DNA of 64,000 bases from CAVVAL01 sp963740215 (GTDB taxonomy: Bacteria > Actinomycetota > Actinomycetes > Mycobacteriales > Cryptosporangiaceae), in contig CAVUDJ010000019.1 in assembly GCA_963740215.1 (NCBI GenBank), positions 744,001-808,000 of the forward strand. The letters run 5' to 3'. The position numbers and the translations under genes were made by a program. Within the stretch, counting starts at the first letter, position 1; every line of letters begins with the position of its first letter. Of the stretch, positions 44,994 through 54,448 are shown in pieces. The notes under the pieces are model-generated. The model ran no database searches and was not told where the DNA came from. It was given only the letters and a program-made list of their open reading frames with translations.

Positions 44994-46292
44994 TCATTCC
45001 CGTCGCTGTGGTGGTCCGGGCGGAGGTGGCGCGGCGCCGGGCGGGCGCTGCCGCGTGTTGTCGGGGACCGGTTGCGGCACCGGCGGCTGGGCGGTGCTCG
45101 GCGGCGGTTGTGGGGAGGTGGGTCGCTGCCGGATCCGGCGCCGGAGCCATATGGCCAAGGCTGCGATCACGCCGAGGAACACCTGGAGTATCCAGCTGGC
45201 CTCGACGAGACTCCACCAGTTGAACTTCGGGTTGATCTCGCTGGACGGGGCATCAGCGGGCCACAGGTTCTCCGGTGACTCGGTCGGTTGGGGGCTCGAC
45301 GGGGCTTGTGTCAGCGCCGCCATGACGTCGAGCATGCCCCAGCCGTAGTCCCAGTCGTGGCCGGGTTCGCCCTTGTCGACGGTGTTGCGCATCAGCCGAT
45401 TGGCAAGCAGCGCAGGGTCGGAGTCGGGATGTTTGGCGCGGACGAGGGCTGCGGTGCCGGCAACGATGGCAGCCGCACCGCTGGTGCCTGATGACTTCCA
45501 GTACCCACCGCCGGGCTGGGCCATGGTCAGGTCGGCACCGGGCGCGGCGAGATCGATCGTCTCACCGCTGGGTGAGTTCCTCAGGGTGCCCCCGTTGCGG
45601 CCAGTGGCGGCGACCGAGACGGTGCCTTCGTAGGCGGCCGGGTGGTCGACCGCCAGGCCGAGACCGGACGCTGCGGCGATGACGAGCGCGCCCCTTGCCC
45701 GCGCCCTGTCGACGGCTATTTCCTGACGCCTCGCGGAGTCGTGCTCGCCGACCGTGACGCAGATCACTTTCGCACCCGCTTGTGCGGCGTACTCGATGCC
45801 AGCGGCGATGTTGTCCGGATCGATAGCGAGGCGCGTCGGGTTCTTGACGTTGATGGGCAGGATCTTCGCCTTAGGCGCGATCCCGAGGACACCCTCGCTG
45901 TTGCCCGGACCGTGGCCGTGGCCGGCGATCAGCGAGGCAACCCCGGTGCCGTGCCCGAGAACGTCCTTATGGCCCTTGGCCGGCGAGTCGACGTCCCAGG
46001 CGTCTACTCCTGGTAGCACGTTGCCACGCAGGTCAGGGTGGTTGGCGTCGACGCCACTGCTGATGACGGCGACGGTGACCCCCTCGCCCTTCGTCAGATT
46101 GTGCGCTTCGACGAGCTTCAGCAGGCCGAGGTGCCACTGCGCGTCCCGGACAGCATCGGCGTGTGCCGGTGTGCTCAGCAGGACAGTTCCCGCGCCCAAC
46201 GCCAGCGCGAGCGAGCCGCGGATGAGCGCGCCGCCGATGGCGGTGCGCGAACGGTTGGAGCCGATCGCGCACCGGGTGAAGAGTGGGATCAA
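44994..46292 (-). CDS. Mycosin-like S8 protein lacking catalytic aspartate (pseudoenzyme)
   Basis: The 432-residue protein has mycosin architecture: signal peptide (LALALGAGTVLLSTPAHADA), a subtilisin domain, a Pro-rich linker, and a C-terminal helix (WILQVFLGVIAALAIWL) followed by a Pro-rich tail. Compared with S8 peptidases, the aspartate of the DSG/DTG motif is serine (VAVISSGVD, Ser78; codons AGC AGT are clear). His114 (GHGTGVASLIAG) and Ser271 (GTSGAAAIVAG) remain. The oxyanion Asn motif is also absent (AAASGLG). I expect it to be proteolytically inactive and possibly structural. Its ATG overlaps the stop of the upstream substrate-like gene. Confidence 0.87.
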   Translation of the reverse strand: MIPLFTRCAIGSNRSRTAIGGALIRGSLALALGAGTVLLSTPAHADAVRDAQWHLGLLKLVEAHNLTKGEGVTVAVISSGVDANHPDLRGNVLPGVDAWDVDSPAKGHKDVLGHGTGVASLIAGHGHGPGNSEGVLGIAPKAKILPINVKNPTRLAIDPDNIAAGIEYAAQAGAKVICVTVGEHDSARRQEIAVDRARARGALVIAAASGLGLAVDHPAAYEGTVSVAATGRNGGTLRNSPSGETIDLAAPGADLTMAQPGGGYWKSSGTSGAAAIVAGTAALVRAKHPDSDPALLANRLMRNTVDKGEPGHDWDYGWGMLDVMAALTQAPSSPQPTESPENLWPADAPSSEINPKFNWWSLVEASWILQVFLGVIAALAIWLRRRIRQRPTSPQPPPSTAQPPVPQPVPDNTRQRPPGAAPPPPGPPQRRE

Positions 46293-48073
46293 CGACTCAT
46301 TCCCAGGGTCGGGCCGGGATCCCGGTGCTCGTCCTGTACGTCGGCCGGCTTTTCGATCACCGACGGTGCGGCCTCGTCGACTGCCCAGAGGTCCTCGTCC
46401 GGGTTGCCCGTCTGCGGCCGGCGATGCTGCGCGCTGGCCGTACCGGTGAATGGATCCTGACCGGTCGGATTTGTGCCGCCACGCCCGCCGAGAGCTGGGC
46501 GCACGTCTGGCTCGGCCCCGCCGGCACCCGGCGCGGTCGGCTGGCGCCGGCCACCGAGCCCTGCGCTTCCGCGTGCCTGGGGGAGGCCGTGCTGGTCAGG
46601 CAGCTCCGGACCGCCGGCCGTCGGGGTGCGGTGCTGGTCGCCAATCGCCGGCGCGGGCCTCGAAGGACCTGGCCGCGCGCCTGCGCCGCCGCCACGACCT
46701 GCCAGGCTCGGCGGTGTCGCCGGGGGCTGGGTGCCCTTAGTCGTTCCCGGCCGGGTGGCCGACCCGCTGCGGCCAGGAAGCTGCGGTGTCGCGGCCTGCC
46801 CGGTGGCCTTAGGAGCCCCGGGTCGGGGCGTTTGACCGCGGCCAGGAAGCTGCGGCGTGGTGGGCATGCCACCGCGACCGGGCGCGTTCGAGCGAGCGTT
46901 CTGGCCGCCGCGGCCAGGCAGCTGCGGCATACCCGGACGCTGGCCGCTAGAGCCGCGCCCACCTCCGGTGCCTGGGAACTGCGGCGGTGCGGACGGCCGG
47001 CTTGGCGCGTTGCCCGCGCGAAGACTCGGAGTGCCCGGGCGGCTGCCCGGCCCGCCGGCGGACGGGAGAAGCGGCGACGTGGGCGGAGGAGCCGGCGCCG
47101 GCCCACCACCGGGACCGCCGCCAGGCATCGTGACCTGCGGTGGAGCGGGCGGGGGTGGAGCCGTCGTGGTACCGGCGAGCTCCAGACCGTCCGGCCGGTT
47201 CGGCATGTCCGGCCGGTCCGGCACGTCGGGGCTATCTGGACGCTCGGGGCGCTCCGGCTGCTCCTGCTGGCCGGGCCGCGTAGGAGCGGCAGGCCGCGTG
47301 CCACTCGGGCGGCCGGGCGGGGTGCCTGGGCGTGCGGGCGCGCCGGGGCGGCCAGGCGCCGTCGGAAACGTGATCGCCGCGTCGAGCGGCCCCTTGTACT
47401 TGGTGCCGCCACCGAGCTTCGTGAAGTACACGTCGAGGTAGGTGCTGGCGATCTTCTGGACCTCGGGCCGCACCCTGTCGGTGTAGTCCTTCTTGAGCTT
47501 CTCCAGATCGGCGTCGTCGCCGAAGAACCAGTCGCCGACCGACTGGTCCTCCTGGTCGGACTTCATCGGACCGTACTTGGCCTTGTACTCCGACCAGAGT
47601 CGCTCCACCTCCTTCGAGGAGGTCTCTATCTGGCGCGAGAGGGCGTACAGGCCGCTGGAATTCTCGTCCGCGGCCTTCTTCCACTCGTCCAGCGAGTAGA
47701 GCGCGGCACCGATGTGCGTGAGGAAGGACGTCGCAGCGGGCGAGTTCCATTTCTCCGCCAACGCGTCGGCGTGCGACTTCATGTTCCTGCGGGTGAAATC
47801 GAGCAGACTGCTGATGTCGCTCCACAGCCGCCCGAAGGTCGCCGTGATCTCATCGCTTTCGGCCTGCACCATCGTGACCAGCTTTTCCAGCGGTGCGTGA
47901 TCGACGTCGGCCTCGTTGTCGTGTGACTTGCCCTCGTCGTCGACGGTAGGGCGCTGGCTCTTGCCGAACTCTTCGCTGGACTGGTCGAACGAGCCTGGCT
48001 TGGTATACGTGTCGTATTGGGCCATCGGGCCCATGTAGGGCGGTGTGTAGCCGAAGGTGTCCTCGCCGGCCAT
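46289..48073 (-). CDS. Type VII secretion substrate-like protein, WXG-related head and Pro/Gly-rich tail
   Basis: The 594-residue protein has a helical N-terminal part (about 60-230) with a WxG-like turn EKWNSPAATSFL (Trp109) and a second helix pair LWSEYKAKYGPMK, resembling PPE/WXG100-type targets. From about residue 235 it is a proline/glycine-rich tail with recurrent TPQLPGRG-type motifs. The extreme C-terminus DLWAVDEAAPSVIEKP and DPGPTLGMSR is a short acidic segment seen in other actinobacterial ESX substrates. ATG at 48073. It overlaps the mycosin-like gene by 4 bp and is probably exported by this ESX system. Confidence 0.7.
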   Translation of the reverse strand: MAGEDTFGYTPPYMGPMAQYDTYTKPGSFDQSSEEFGKSQRPTVDDEGKSHDNEADVDHAPLEKLVTMVQAESDEITATFGRLWSDISSLLDFTRRNMKSHADALAEKWNSPAATSFLTHIGAALYSLDEWKKAADENSSGLYALSRQIETSSKEVERLWSEYKAKYGPMKSDQEDQSVGDWFFGDDADLEKLKKDYTDRVRPEVQKIASTYLDVYFTKLGGGTKYKGPLDAAITFPTAPGRPGAPARPGTPPGRPSGTRPAAPTRPGQQEQPERPERPDSPDVPDRPDMPNRPDGLELAGTTTAPPPPAPPQVTMPGGGPGGGPAPAPPPTSPLLPSAGGPGSRPGTPSLRAGNAPSRPSAPPQFPGTGGGRGSSGQRPGMPQLPGRGGQNARSNAPGRGGMPTTPQLPGRGQTPRPGAPKATGQAATPQLPGRSGSATRPGTTKGTQPPATPPSLAGRGGGAGARPGPSRPAPAIGDQHRTPTAGGPELPDQHGLPQARGSAGLGGRRQPTAPGAGGAEPDVRPALGGRGGTNPTGQDPFTGTASAQHRRPQTGNPDEDLWAVDEAAPSVIEKPADVQDEHRDPGPTLGMSR

Positions 48074-48133
48074 CGCGCGGTCCTCGCTCCCTAGCTTGCG
48101 GCGGTCAGTTCGGGCAGTTGTGCAGTGGGCGGA

Positions 48134-48787
48134 TTACGTCGGAACGTCGCTGCCAGGCTTGCGAATCTCGATGTTCTCGTCGTCCGCGCGGATGACGTAC
48201 GGGTTGGCCTCGCCTTCGGCGATGACGATCTCGGGCCGGATGTCGGTGCCGTAGTCCTGGTCCTGCGGAGTCAGGTCCGCCGGCTCGGCGTTCTGGGCCT
48301 TGACGACCGACTCGGGAAGCTTGATATCGCCGTCCGGCTCGCCCTTGGCGGCCTTGTCCAGCAGGCCTTGAAGCGTCTCGCCCTTGCCCTCGACGGGGTT
48401 GAAGGCCGCAGACACGTCGTCGAGGGTGGCGCTGCTCAGCGCGTCGCCAGAGGAGTACTCGGCGGCGATCGAGTTCGCCGCGAGGCTGATGGCAAGCAGG
48501 CTCTTCCGGACGTCAGACATCATCATGATCATCGCTTCGAGGTTCTTCGCGTGATGCGCCTGGAAGACCTTGCCTTCGGGTAGGCCGCCCCGCCCGAACG
48601 TGGACTTCTTGGCGAGGTCCTTGATGTTGGGCAGGATGCCCCCGTCGAAGCTCGGCCCGAAGTTGAGTTCCACTTCGCGCTTCACCCGAAGGGCGAAGTC
48701 CTCCAGGCGGTTGATGTCGACTTCGACTGAGTCGTCATCCTTGATCCAGCCCGGCGTGCTGGGCCCGCTCTCATCAGGTATCGCCAT
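48134..48787 (-). CDS. ESX-locus hypothetical protein, helical
   Basis: A 217-residue protein from the ATG at 48787 (a further ATG at 48826 would add 13 residues). DDSVEVDINRLEDFALRVKRE, then KVFQAHHAKNLEAMIMMMSD and VRKSLLAISLAANSIAAEY are amphipathic helices like those of ESX-associated helical-bundle proteins; the acidic C-terminal third (ADLTPQDQDYGTDIRPEIV) looks disordered. No named family recognised. It is first in the minus-strand operon with the substrate-like, mycosin-like and eccE genes, preceded by tandem GTNAC repeats. Confidence 0.7.
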   Translation of the reverse strand: MAIPDESGPSTPGWIKDDDSVEVDINRLEDFALRVKREVELNFGPSFDGGILPNIKDLAKKSTFGRGGLPEGKVFQAHHAKNLEAMIMMMSDVRKSLLAISLAANSIAAEYSSGDALSSATLDDVSAAFNPVEGKGETLQGLLDKAAKGEPDGDIKLPESVVKAQNAEPADLTPQDQDYGTDIRPEIVIAEGEANPYVIRADDENIEIRKPGSDVPT

Positions 48788-48849
48788 GACGCCCCCGTTC
48801 AACCCCTGAGCCTTTCGGACCGGCATAGCTGCCAGCAGGCCGTACTCTC

Positions 48850-48889
48850 GTCACCGTCGAGCTTAGCTAACGTAAGCAACCGAAGTAAC
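48850..48889. promoter_or_regulatory. Tandem GTNAC-like 9-mers upstream of the ESX minus-strand operon
   Basis: CTAACGTAA (48867), GCAACCGAA (48876) and GTAACCGGA (48885) have an exact 9-bp period; GTCAC at 48850 is nearby. They lie in the 140-bp gap upstream of the 48787 start. The resemblance to the 33361 array suggests the same regulator. Confidence 0.4.
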
Positions 48890-48927
48890 CGGACCCCAGC
48901 AAGCCGACCTGTTCCTAATGGTTTGCC

Positions 48928-51900
48928 CTATTCGACCGGCGGAAGCCAGGCGACCTGGACCAGCCTTGCGCCCTCGCGGCGGGTCACGAGCCAGCCACGG
49001 CCCGGCGGCAGGAACTGCGGGCGCACGTTGCCGAGCAGCACCCCCTCGTCCCGGTCGCCCGACATCACGATGCCGGGCGAGCCGAGCTCGCGCAGCCGCA
49101 TGATGAACGACTCGTACAGCGCGCGGCTCGCGCCACCGCTGCGCCGGGTCATGATCAGGTGCAGTCCGACGTCGCGCGCCTGGGCGAGGTAGTCGAGCAG
49201 CGGACCGAGCGGGTTGGTGGAGCCGGCGGCCACGAGGTCGTAGTCGTCGACCAGGACGTAGAGGTCCGGCCCCTTCCACCAGCTGCGGTTGCGGAGCTGC
49301 TCCGGGGTGACGTCCGGGCCGGGCAGTCGGTCGGCCATGACCCGCGCGACCTCGTTGATGATCTCCTGCGTCACCTGCGCGCTGGTGCCGTACCCGATCA
49401 GGTGCTCGCTGTTGATCGCGCCGAGCAGGCTGCGCCGGTAGTCGATGAGGATGATCCTGGCCTGCGTGGTGTCGTACTTGGTGACGATGCTCTGCGCCAC
49501 GGACCGCAGGAACGCCGTCTTGCCGGACTCGGAGTCGCCGAAGAGCAGGAAGTGCGGGTCCGAGGTGAAGTCGAGGTGTACCGGCTGGAGGTCGGCCTCG
49601 GCGATACCGATGGGGATCCGGTTGTCGTTGGTCACGGGCAGGCTGGCGTGCTCCACGACCGCGGGCAGCAGGCGAACCGGCGGTGCGCCCGGCGCCGGCC
49701 ACGCGTTGCGGACCTCCTGCACGAGCTTCGCGACCCCCTCGGCCAGGTCGTCGCTGGTCTGCCGGCCGTCCATGCGGGGCAGGGCGGTGAGCATCTGCAG
49801 CTTCTCGGGCGTGATGCCGCGACCAGGGCTGCTCTCCGGCACGTTCATCGCCGAGCGCCGGTCGAGGTAGGAGTCGCTGGGGTCACCGAGGCGCAGCTCC
49901 AGGCGGGTGCCGAACAGGTCGCGGACCGCCGGGCGCAGGTCCATCCAGCGCGAGCAGGCGACGATCACGTGGATGCCGTACGAGAGACCGCGGGTGGCCA
50001 GGTCGGTGATGACGGCCTCCAGGTCCTCGAACTCGTTGCGCAGCGTCAGCCAACCGTCGATGACGAGGAACACGTCGCCGAACGGGTCGTCGCCGAACTT
50101 GCCGCTGCGCTTGAGGCGCCGGTAGCTCGCCATGCCGTCGACGCCGTTCTCGGCGAACAGGAGCTCGCGCTGGAGGAGGAGGGTGCGCAGCTCGGCGACC
50201 GTGCGGCGGACGTCGTTGACGTCGAGCCGGGTCGCCACGCCGCCGACGTGCGGCAGGTCGCGCAGTGACGTGAGCGAACCGCCGCCGAAGTCCAGGCAGT
50301 ACGCCTGGGCCTCGCGCGGGGTGTGGGTGAGCGCCAGGCTCGTGACGATCGAGCGGAGCAGCGTGCTCTTGCCGCTCTGCGGACCGCCGACCACGACCAC
50401 GTGACCGGCCGATCCGGACAGGTCGAGGGTGAGCGGGTCGCGGCGCTGCTCCAGCGGCCGGTCGATGACGCCGGCCACGGCGTGCAGCGCTCCCTGCAGC
50501 TCAGGGTCGCTGACCGTGACGCCCCGGCCGTTCTCGACGGTGAGCGGGGGCAGGAGCTGGTCGAGCGTCGGCGGCTCCTTGAGCGGCGGCAGCCATACCT
50601 GGTGCGCTGCCGTGCCGCGCCCCTCCAGCCTGCCGACGAGGATGTCGAGCACGCTCTCGCCGATGCCCTCGTCCGGATCCTCGGCGACGACCTCCGGCTT
50701 GGCCTCCTCGATGCGCGGGGCGAGGTACTGCGTGGAGTAGTCGAGGACGCCGTCCCAGCCGTCGCTCATGGCCGCTCCGGCGCCGCCGACGTTGCGGCGG
50801 TGCACACCGGAGACGTACGCCGCCCGGAACCGCACCAGCGGCTCGGTGCCGAACTTGAGATAGCCGTGGCCGGGCGCGCGCGGCAGATCGAACGCGTCCG
50901 GGGATCCGAGGACGACGCGGCTCTCCATCGCGGAGAACGTCCGCAGTCCGACACGGTAGGAAAGGTGCGTGTCCAGGCCGCGCAGCCGGCCCTCCTCCAG
51001 GCGCTGCGACGCGAGCAGCAGGTGCACGCCCAGCGACCGGCCCACCCGGCCGATCTGCACGAACATGTCGATGAAGTCGGGCTTGGCGGTGAGCAGCTCG
51101 CTGAACTCGTCACAGATGATCAGCAGGCTCGGCAGCGGTGCGAGCGGGGCACCGGCGGCGCGAGCCTTCTCGTAGTCGCGCAGGGAGGCGTAGTTGCCGG
51201 CGCTGCGCAGGAGTTCCTGGCGGCGCAGCAGCTCGCCGTTGATCGCGTCGGTCATGCGGTCGACCAGCGGCAGCTCGTCGGCGAGGTTCGTGATCACCGC
51301 GCTGGTGTGCGGCAGCCGGTCGAGCTTGGTGAAGGTGGCGCCGCCCTTGAAGTCGGTGAGGACGAAGTTCAGCGTCTCGGAGTTGTGCGTGGCCGCGAGC
51401 GCGAGCACGAGCGTCCGCAGCAGCTCGCTCTTGCCGGAACCGGTGGCGCCGATGAGCAGGCCGTGCGGGCCCATGCCGTCCTGCGCGGACTCCTTGAGGT
51501 CCAGCTCGATCGGCGTGCCCTCGGGCCCGACACCGATCGGCACGCGCAGCCGGTCGCGGTTGGGGCGCGGCACCCAGGCGCGGGCGGGGTCGAACTCGTA
51601 CGGGTCGCCGAGGTCGAGCAGTTCGGCGAGGCCGAGTTCGGCCGTGAGCGGCGCGTCTCCCCGGGACGCCTGCGAGAGGCGCAGCGGCGCGAGCTGGCGT
51701 GCGAGTGCCTCGGACTCGGCAAGGCTGAGCGCGTCGGCGCGGCCGATCTCCGCCTCACCGTCCATCGTGGTGCTGCGGAGCTGCCCGTCGGCGTCGACAT
51801 CGAGCACGAGCGAGGCGCGGTCGAGCACCCGCGGCGGCCGGTTCGCGATGTCGATGAGCGTGACCCCCTCGACGCCGCCGTCGGTCATGAGGTGGTCGGA

Positions 51901-52986
51901 GCCGGCGACGTCACCGCCGTCGAGGACGACGATCAGGTGCTGTCCGGCGATCTGCGGCGAGGTGGCCGACGGGTTGAACCGGGGCCGGCTGGCGACCAGG
52001 TCGTCGAGCATCGCCTCCAGCGAGGTGACGCTCGGCGCGACCAGGCGCAGCGGTCCGAGCGCGTCGGTGCGGTCGGGGTGGAGCGAGTGCGGCAGCCACT
52101 TGACCCACTCCCAGTCGGCGCGACGGTCGGGGGCGGCGCAGACCGCGATCAGCACGTCGTCCGGCGCCTGGAACGTGGCCACCTGCGCGAGCACCGAGCG
52201 GACCAGCGCCTGCGCGCGGTCTGACGGCCCGCTCCTGGCCGCTCCGGCCGCGGAGTCGCCGCGGACGTAGACGCGGCCGAAGCCGTTCAGCGCCATCGCC
52301 ACCGGAAGGTCGGGGACGATCGCGTACGTGGTGACGAACCGGCGCAGCGCGGCCGCGCACAGCGGTTCGAGATCTTCCAGGGGCCGGCTCTGCGGCGGCA
52401 CGATCGGGGTGGCGATGTCCTGCGGGCCGAGCCCGATGCGCACCACCGCGAAGTCGCTGTCGGCCGGGCGCCGCTCCCACAGCCGCGCGCTGGTGACGGT
52501 GGACCAGAGGCTTTCCGGGTCAGGGTGGCGGTAGAACATCGCCTCGCGCTGCTGCTTCACCGTGCGGCGGGCGCGGCGGCGCTGCTGGGTGAGGTGGCGC
52601 ATGTAGTCGCGGCGGGCGGCGACCATCTCCTGCTTGCTCGGCTGCCCGTGGTTACCGGTGAACGTCGTGCCGAGCATGCCGATCGCGGAGAGGCCGAACA
52701 GCGCGCCGGTGACGTAGCGCAGGGTGGCGCCGGAGCCGGTGGAGCTACCCGCCATCATCAGCGCCATGGCCGCGGATCCGGCCAGCATCGGCAGGACCAT
52801 CATCATCTGGCCCCAGGCCCGGCCGGTGGGCTGCGGGATCTCAGGCGGCGGATCGAGGATCATCTCGCCGGCCGGGAACTCCGGAGCTGGGCGGCGCGGC
52901 GTGCGCTTCACGACGATCGTGCCCAACGAACGGACCTCCCCCTGGTCGGACGGTGCGGGCCCCGGCCTCTGCGGCGGCGGGGGCAC
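48928..52986 (-). CDS. eccC: Type VII secretion ATPase EccC (fused EccCa-EccCb)
   Basis: EccC is the FtsK/SpoIIIE-type motor that recognises substrates and drives ESX export. The 1352-residue protein has two N-terminal helices near 62-105 and three ATPase domains: Walker A GATGSGKSELLRT (near 510) with Walker B SLLIICDEFSELL; GGPQSGKSTLLRS (near 865) with DVFLVIDGWLTL; and GDSESGKTAFLRS (near 1147) with DLYVLVDDYDLV. All three P-loops are intact. The GTG at 52986 gives a short Pro-rich start before VVKRTPRRPAP. It is divergent from eccD (73-bp gap). Confidence 0.95.
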   Translation of the reverse strand: MPPPPQRPGPAPSDQGEVRSLGTIVVKRTPRRPAPEFPAGEMILDPPPEIPQPTGRAWGQMMMVLPMLAGSAAMALMMAGSSTGSGATLRYVTGALFGLSAIGMLGTTFTGNHGQPSKQEMVAARRDYMRHLTQQRRRARRTVKQQREAMFYRHPDPESLWSTVTSARLWERRPADSDFAVVRIGLGPQDIATPIVPPQSRPLEDLEPLCAAALRRFVTTYAIVPDLPVAMALNGFGRVYVRGDSAAGAARSGPSDRAQALVRSVLAQVATFQAPDDVLIAVCAAPDRRADWEWVKWLPHSLHPDRTDALGPLRLVAPSVTSLEAMLDDLVASRPRFNPSATSPQIAGQHLIVVLDGGDVAGSDHLMTDGGVEGVTLIDIANRPPRVLDRASLVLDVDADGQLRSTTMDGEAEIGRADALSLAESEALARQLAPLRLSQASRGDAPLTAELGLAELLDLGDPYEFDPARAWVPRPNRDRLRVPIGVGPEGTPIELDLKESAQDGMGPHGLLIGATGSGKSELLRTLVLALAATHNSETLNFVLTDFKGGATFTKLDRLPHTSAVITNLADELPLVDRMTDAINGELLRRQELLRSAGNYASLRDYEKARAAGAPLAPLPSLLIICDEFSELLTAKPDFIDMFVQIGRVGRSLGVHLLLASQRLEEGRLRGLDTHLSYRVGLRTFSAMESRVVLGSPDAFDLPRAPGHGYLKFGTEPLVRFRAAYVSGVHRRNVGGAGAAMSDGWDGVLDYSTQYLAPRIEEAKPEVVAEDPDEGIGESVLDILVGRLEGRGTAAHQVWLPPLKEPPTLDQLLPPLTVENGRGVTVSDPELQGALHAVAGVIDRPLEQRRDPLTLDLSGSAGHVVVVGGPQSGKSTLLRSIVTSLALTHTPREAQAYCLDFGGGSLTSLRDLPHVGGVATRLDVNDVRRTVAELRTLLLQRELLFAENGVDGMASYRRLKRSGKFGDDPFGDVFLVIDGWLTLRNEFEDLEAVITDLATRGLSYGIHVIVACSRWMDLRPAVRDLFGTRLELRLGDPSDSYLDRRSAMNVPESSPGRGITPEKLQMLTALPRMDGRQTSDDLAEGVAKLVQEVRNAWPAPGAPPVRLLPAVVEHASLPVTNDNRIPIGIAEADLQPVHLDFTSDPHFLLFGDSESGKTAFLRSVAQSIVTKYDTTQARIILIDYRRSLLGAINSEHLIGYGTSAQVTQEIINEVARVMADRLPGPDVTPEQLRNRSWWKGPDLYVLVDDYDLVAAGSTNPLGPLLDYLAQARDVGLHLIMTRRSGGASRALYESFIMRLRELGSPGIVMSGDRDEGVLLGNVRPQFLPPGRGWLVTRREGARLVQVAWLPPVE

Positions 52987-53059
52987 TCGGCGATCGTAGG
53001 TATTGTGTCGCTACCTTCGGCAGCGGCGTTCGCCGGATCGCAAACGTGAAGGGTGTGCA

Positions 53060-54448
53060 GTGACGAAGACTATCGGGACGGGTCTCGCGCGAGTCACCGT
53101 CGCCGCCCCCAAGCGGCGGATCGACGTGGCGCTGCCCGAGCACGTCGCGGCGGCGGAGTTGCTGCCGGGCCTGCTGCGGCACGCCGGCGACGGCCTCGCC
53201 GACGATGGCCAGGCGCACGGCGGCTGGGTGCTACGCCGCGCCGACGGCACCGCCATCGACGGTGGCCGCACGCTCGGTGCGCAGGGCCTGCGCGACGGCG
53301 AGATCCTGCACCTGGTGCCCCGCCGCGCCGAGTGGCCCGAGCTCGACTACGACGACGTCGTCGACGCCATCGCCACCGGTGCCCGGCGGCACGGCCACGC
53401 GTGGGCAGGGTCGGCGACACGCACCTGCGGTCTCGCGATCGCCAGCGGCCTGTTCCTGCTCGGCCTGGTCGTGATCGTGCTCTCCGGTCCCGGCTGGCTC
53501 CTGCCCGGCCTGCTCGCGCTCGGTATCGCGCTCGCCCTCACGGTCGGCGGCGTGGTGCTCTCGCGCGCGATGTCCGACTCGCCGGGCGGCGCGGTCATCG
53601 CGGCCACCGGGTTGCCGTTCGCGTTCGTCGGAGGGGCGGCCGTCATCGGCGGCGACACCGCACTCACGGACTTCGGCGCGGCGCACCTGCTGGTCGGATC
53701 CGCTGTGTTGCTGCTGGCCAGCATCGGCTCCTACCTCGGCGTCGCCGACCGGACGCAGCTCTTCGTGGCCGGCGCGTTCACCGCCGCGCTCGGGATCGCG
53801 GGTGCGCTGCTCGCCTTCTCCGGCGTCTCCAGCGCGGGTGTCGCCGCGGTGCTGGTGAGCCTGGTGCTCGCCGTCGTCCCGACACTGCCGCTGCTCGCGA
53901 TCCGGCTGGGCAAGCTGCCGATGCCCGCGCTGCCGACGACCGCCGAGGACCTGCTCAAGGACGAGCCCACGCCGCCGCGCTCCACGGTGTACGCGGCCGT
54001 GGTCCGCTCCGACGAACTGCTCACCGGCATGCTGCTCGGCGCCGCGCTCGTCTCGATCGTCGGCGAGCTGGTCCTGATCCGGTCCGGGGACGCCACCGCC
54101 AGCGTGCTGGTCGCGCTGGTCGCAGGCGCGTCACTGTTGCGGGCGCGACTCTTCCCGACCGTGCGCCAGCGGGTGCCGCTGCTGACGATCGGCCTCGCCG
54201 GGGTGATCCTGCTCGCGCTCGGCTCGATGCTGCTGGACGCGTCGACGCGGCTCGCCGTGGTGGCACCGGTGCTGCTGGTCGCCGCGGGCCTCGTGGCCGC
54301 CGCAGGTCTGGCCTACAGCCGCCGCGCTCCCTCGCCTTACCTCGGCCGGATCGCGGACATACTCGACGTGGTGCTCGTCATCGCGGTCGTCCCGGTCGCG
54401 TGTGGAGTCCTGGGCCTTTACGGGTACGTCCGGGGCCTCGGCGGCTAG
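53060..54448 (+). CDS. eccD: Type VII secretion membrane protein EccD
   Basis: EccD forms the membrane channel scaffold of ESX systems. The 462-residue protein starts with a ubiquitin-like domain (RVTVAAPKRRIDVALPEHVA to LRDGEILHLVPR, residues 9-92), followed by about eleven helices from residue 120, matching the family topology. PMPALPTTAEDLLKDEPTPP is the conserved cytoplasmic loop. The GTG at 53060 is preferred over upstream in-frame codons that run into eccC. Its last 4 bp overlap the convergent immunity-like gene. Confidence 0.92.
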   Translation: MTKTIGTGLARVTVAAPKRRIDVALPEHVAAAELLPGLLRHAGDGLADDGQAHGGWVLRRADGTAIDGGRTLGAQGLRDGEILHLVPRRAEWPELDYDDVVDAIATGARRHGHAWAGSATRTCGLAIASGLFLLGLVVIVLSGPGWLLPGLLALGIALALTVGGVVLSRAMSDSPGGAVIAATGLPFAFVGGAAVIGGDTALTDFGAAHLLVGSAVLLLASIGSYLGVADRTQLFVAGAFTAALGIAGALLAFSGVSSAGVAAVLVSLVLAVVPTLPLLAIRLGKLPMPALPTTAEDLLKDEPTPPRSTVYAAVVRSDELLTGMLLGAALVSIVGELVLIRSGDATASVLVALVAGASLLRARLFPTVRQRVPLLTIGLAGVILLALGSMLLDASTRLAVVAPVLLVAAGLVAAAGLAYSRRAPSPYLGRIADILDVVLVIAVVPVACGVLGLYGYVRGLGG

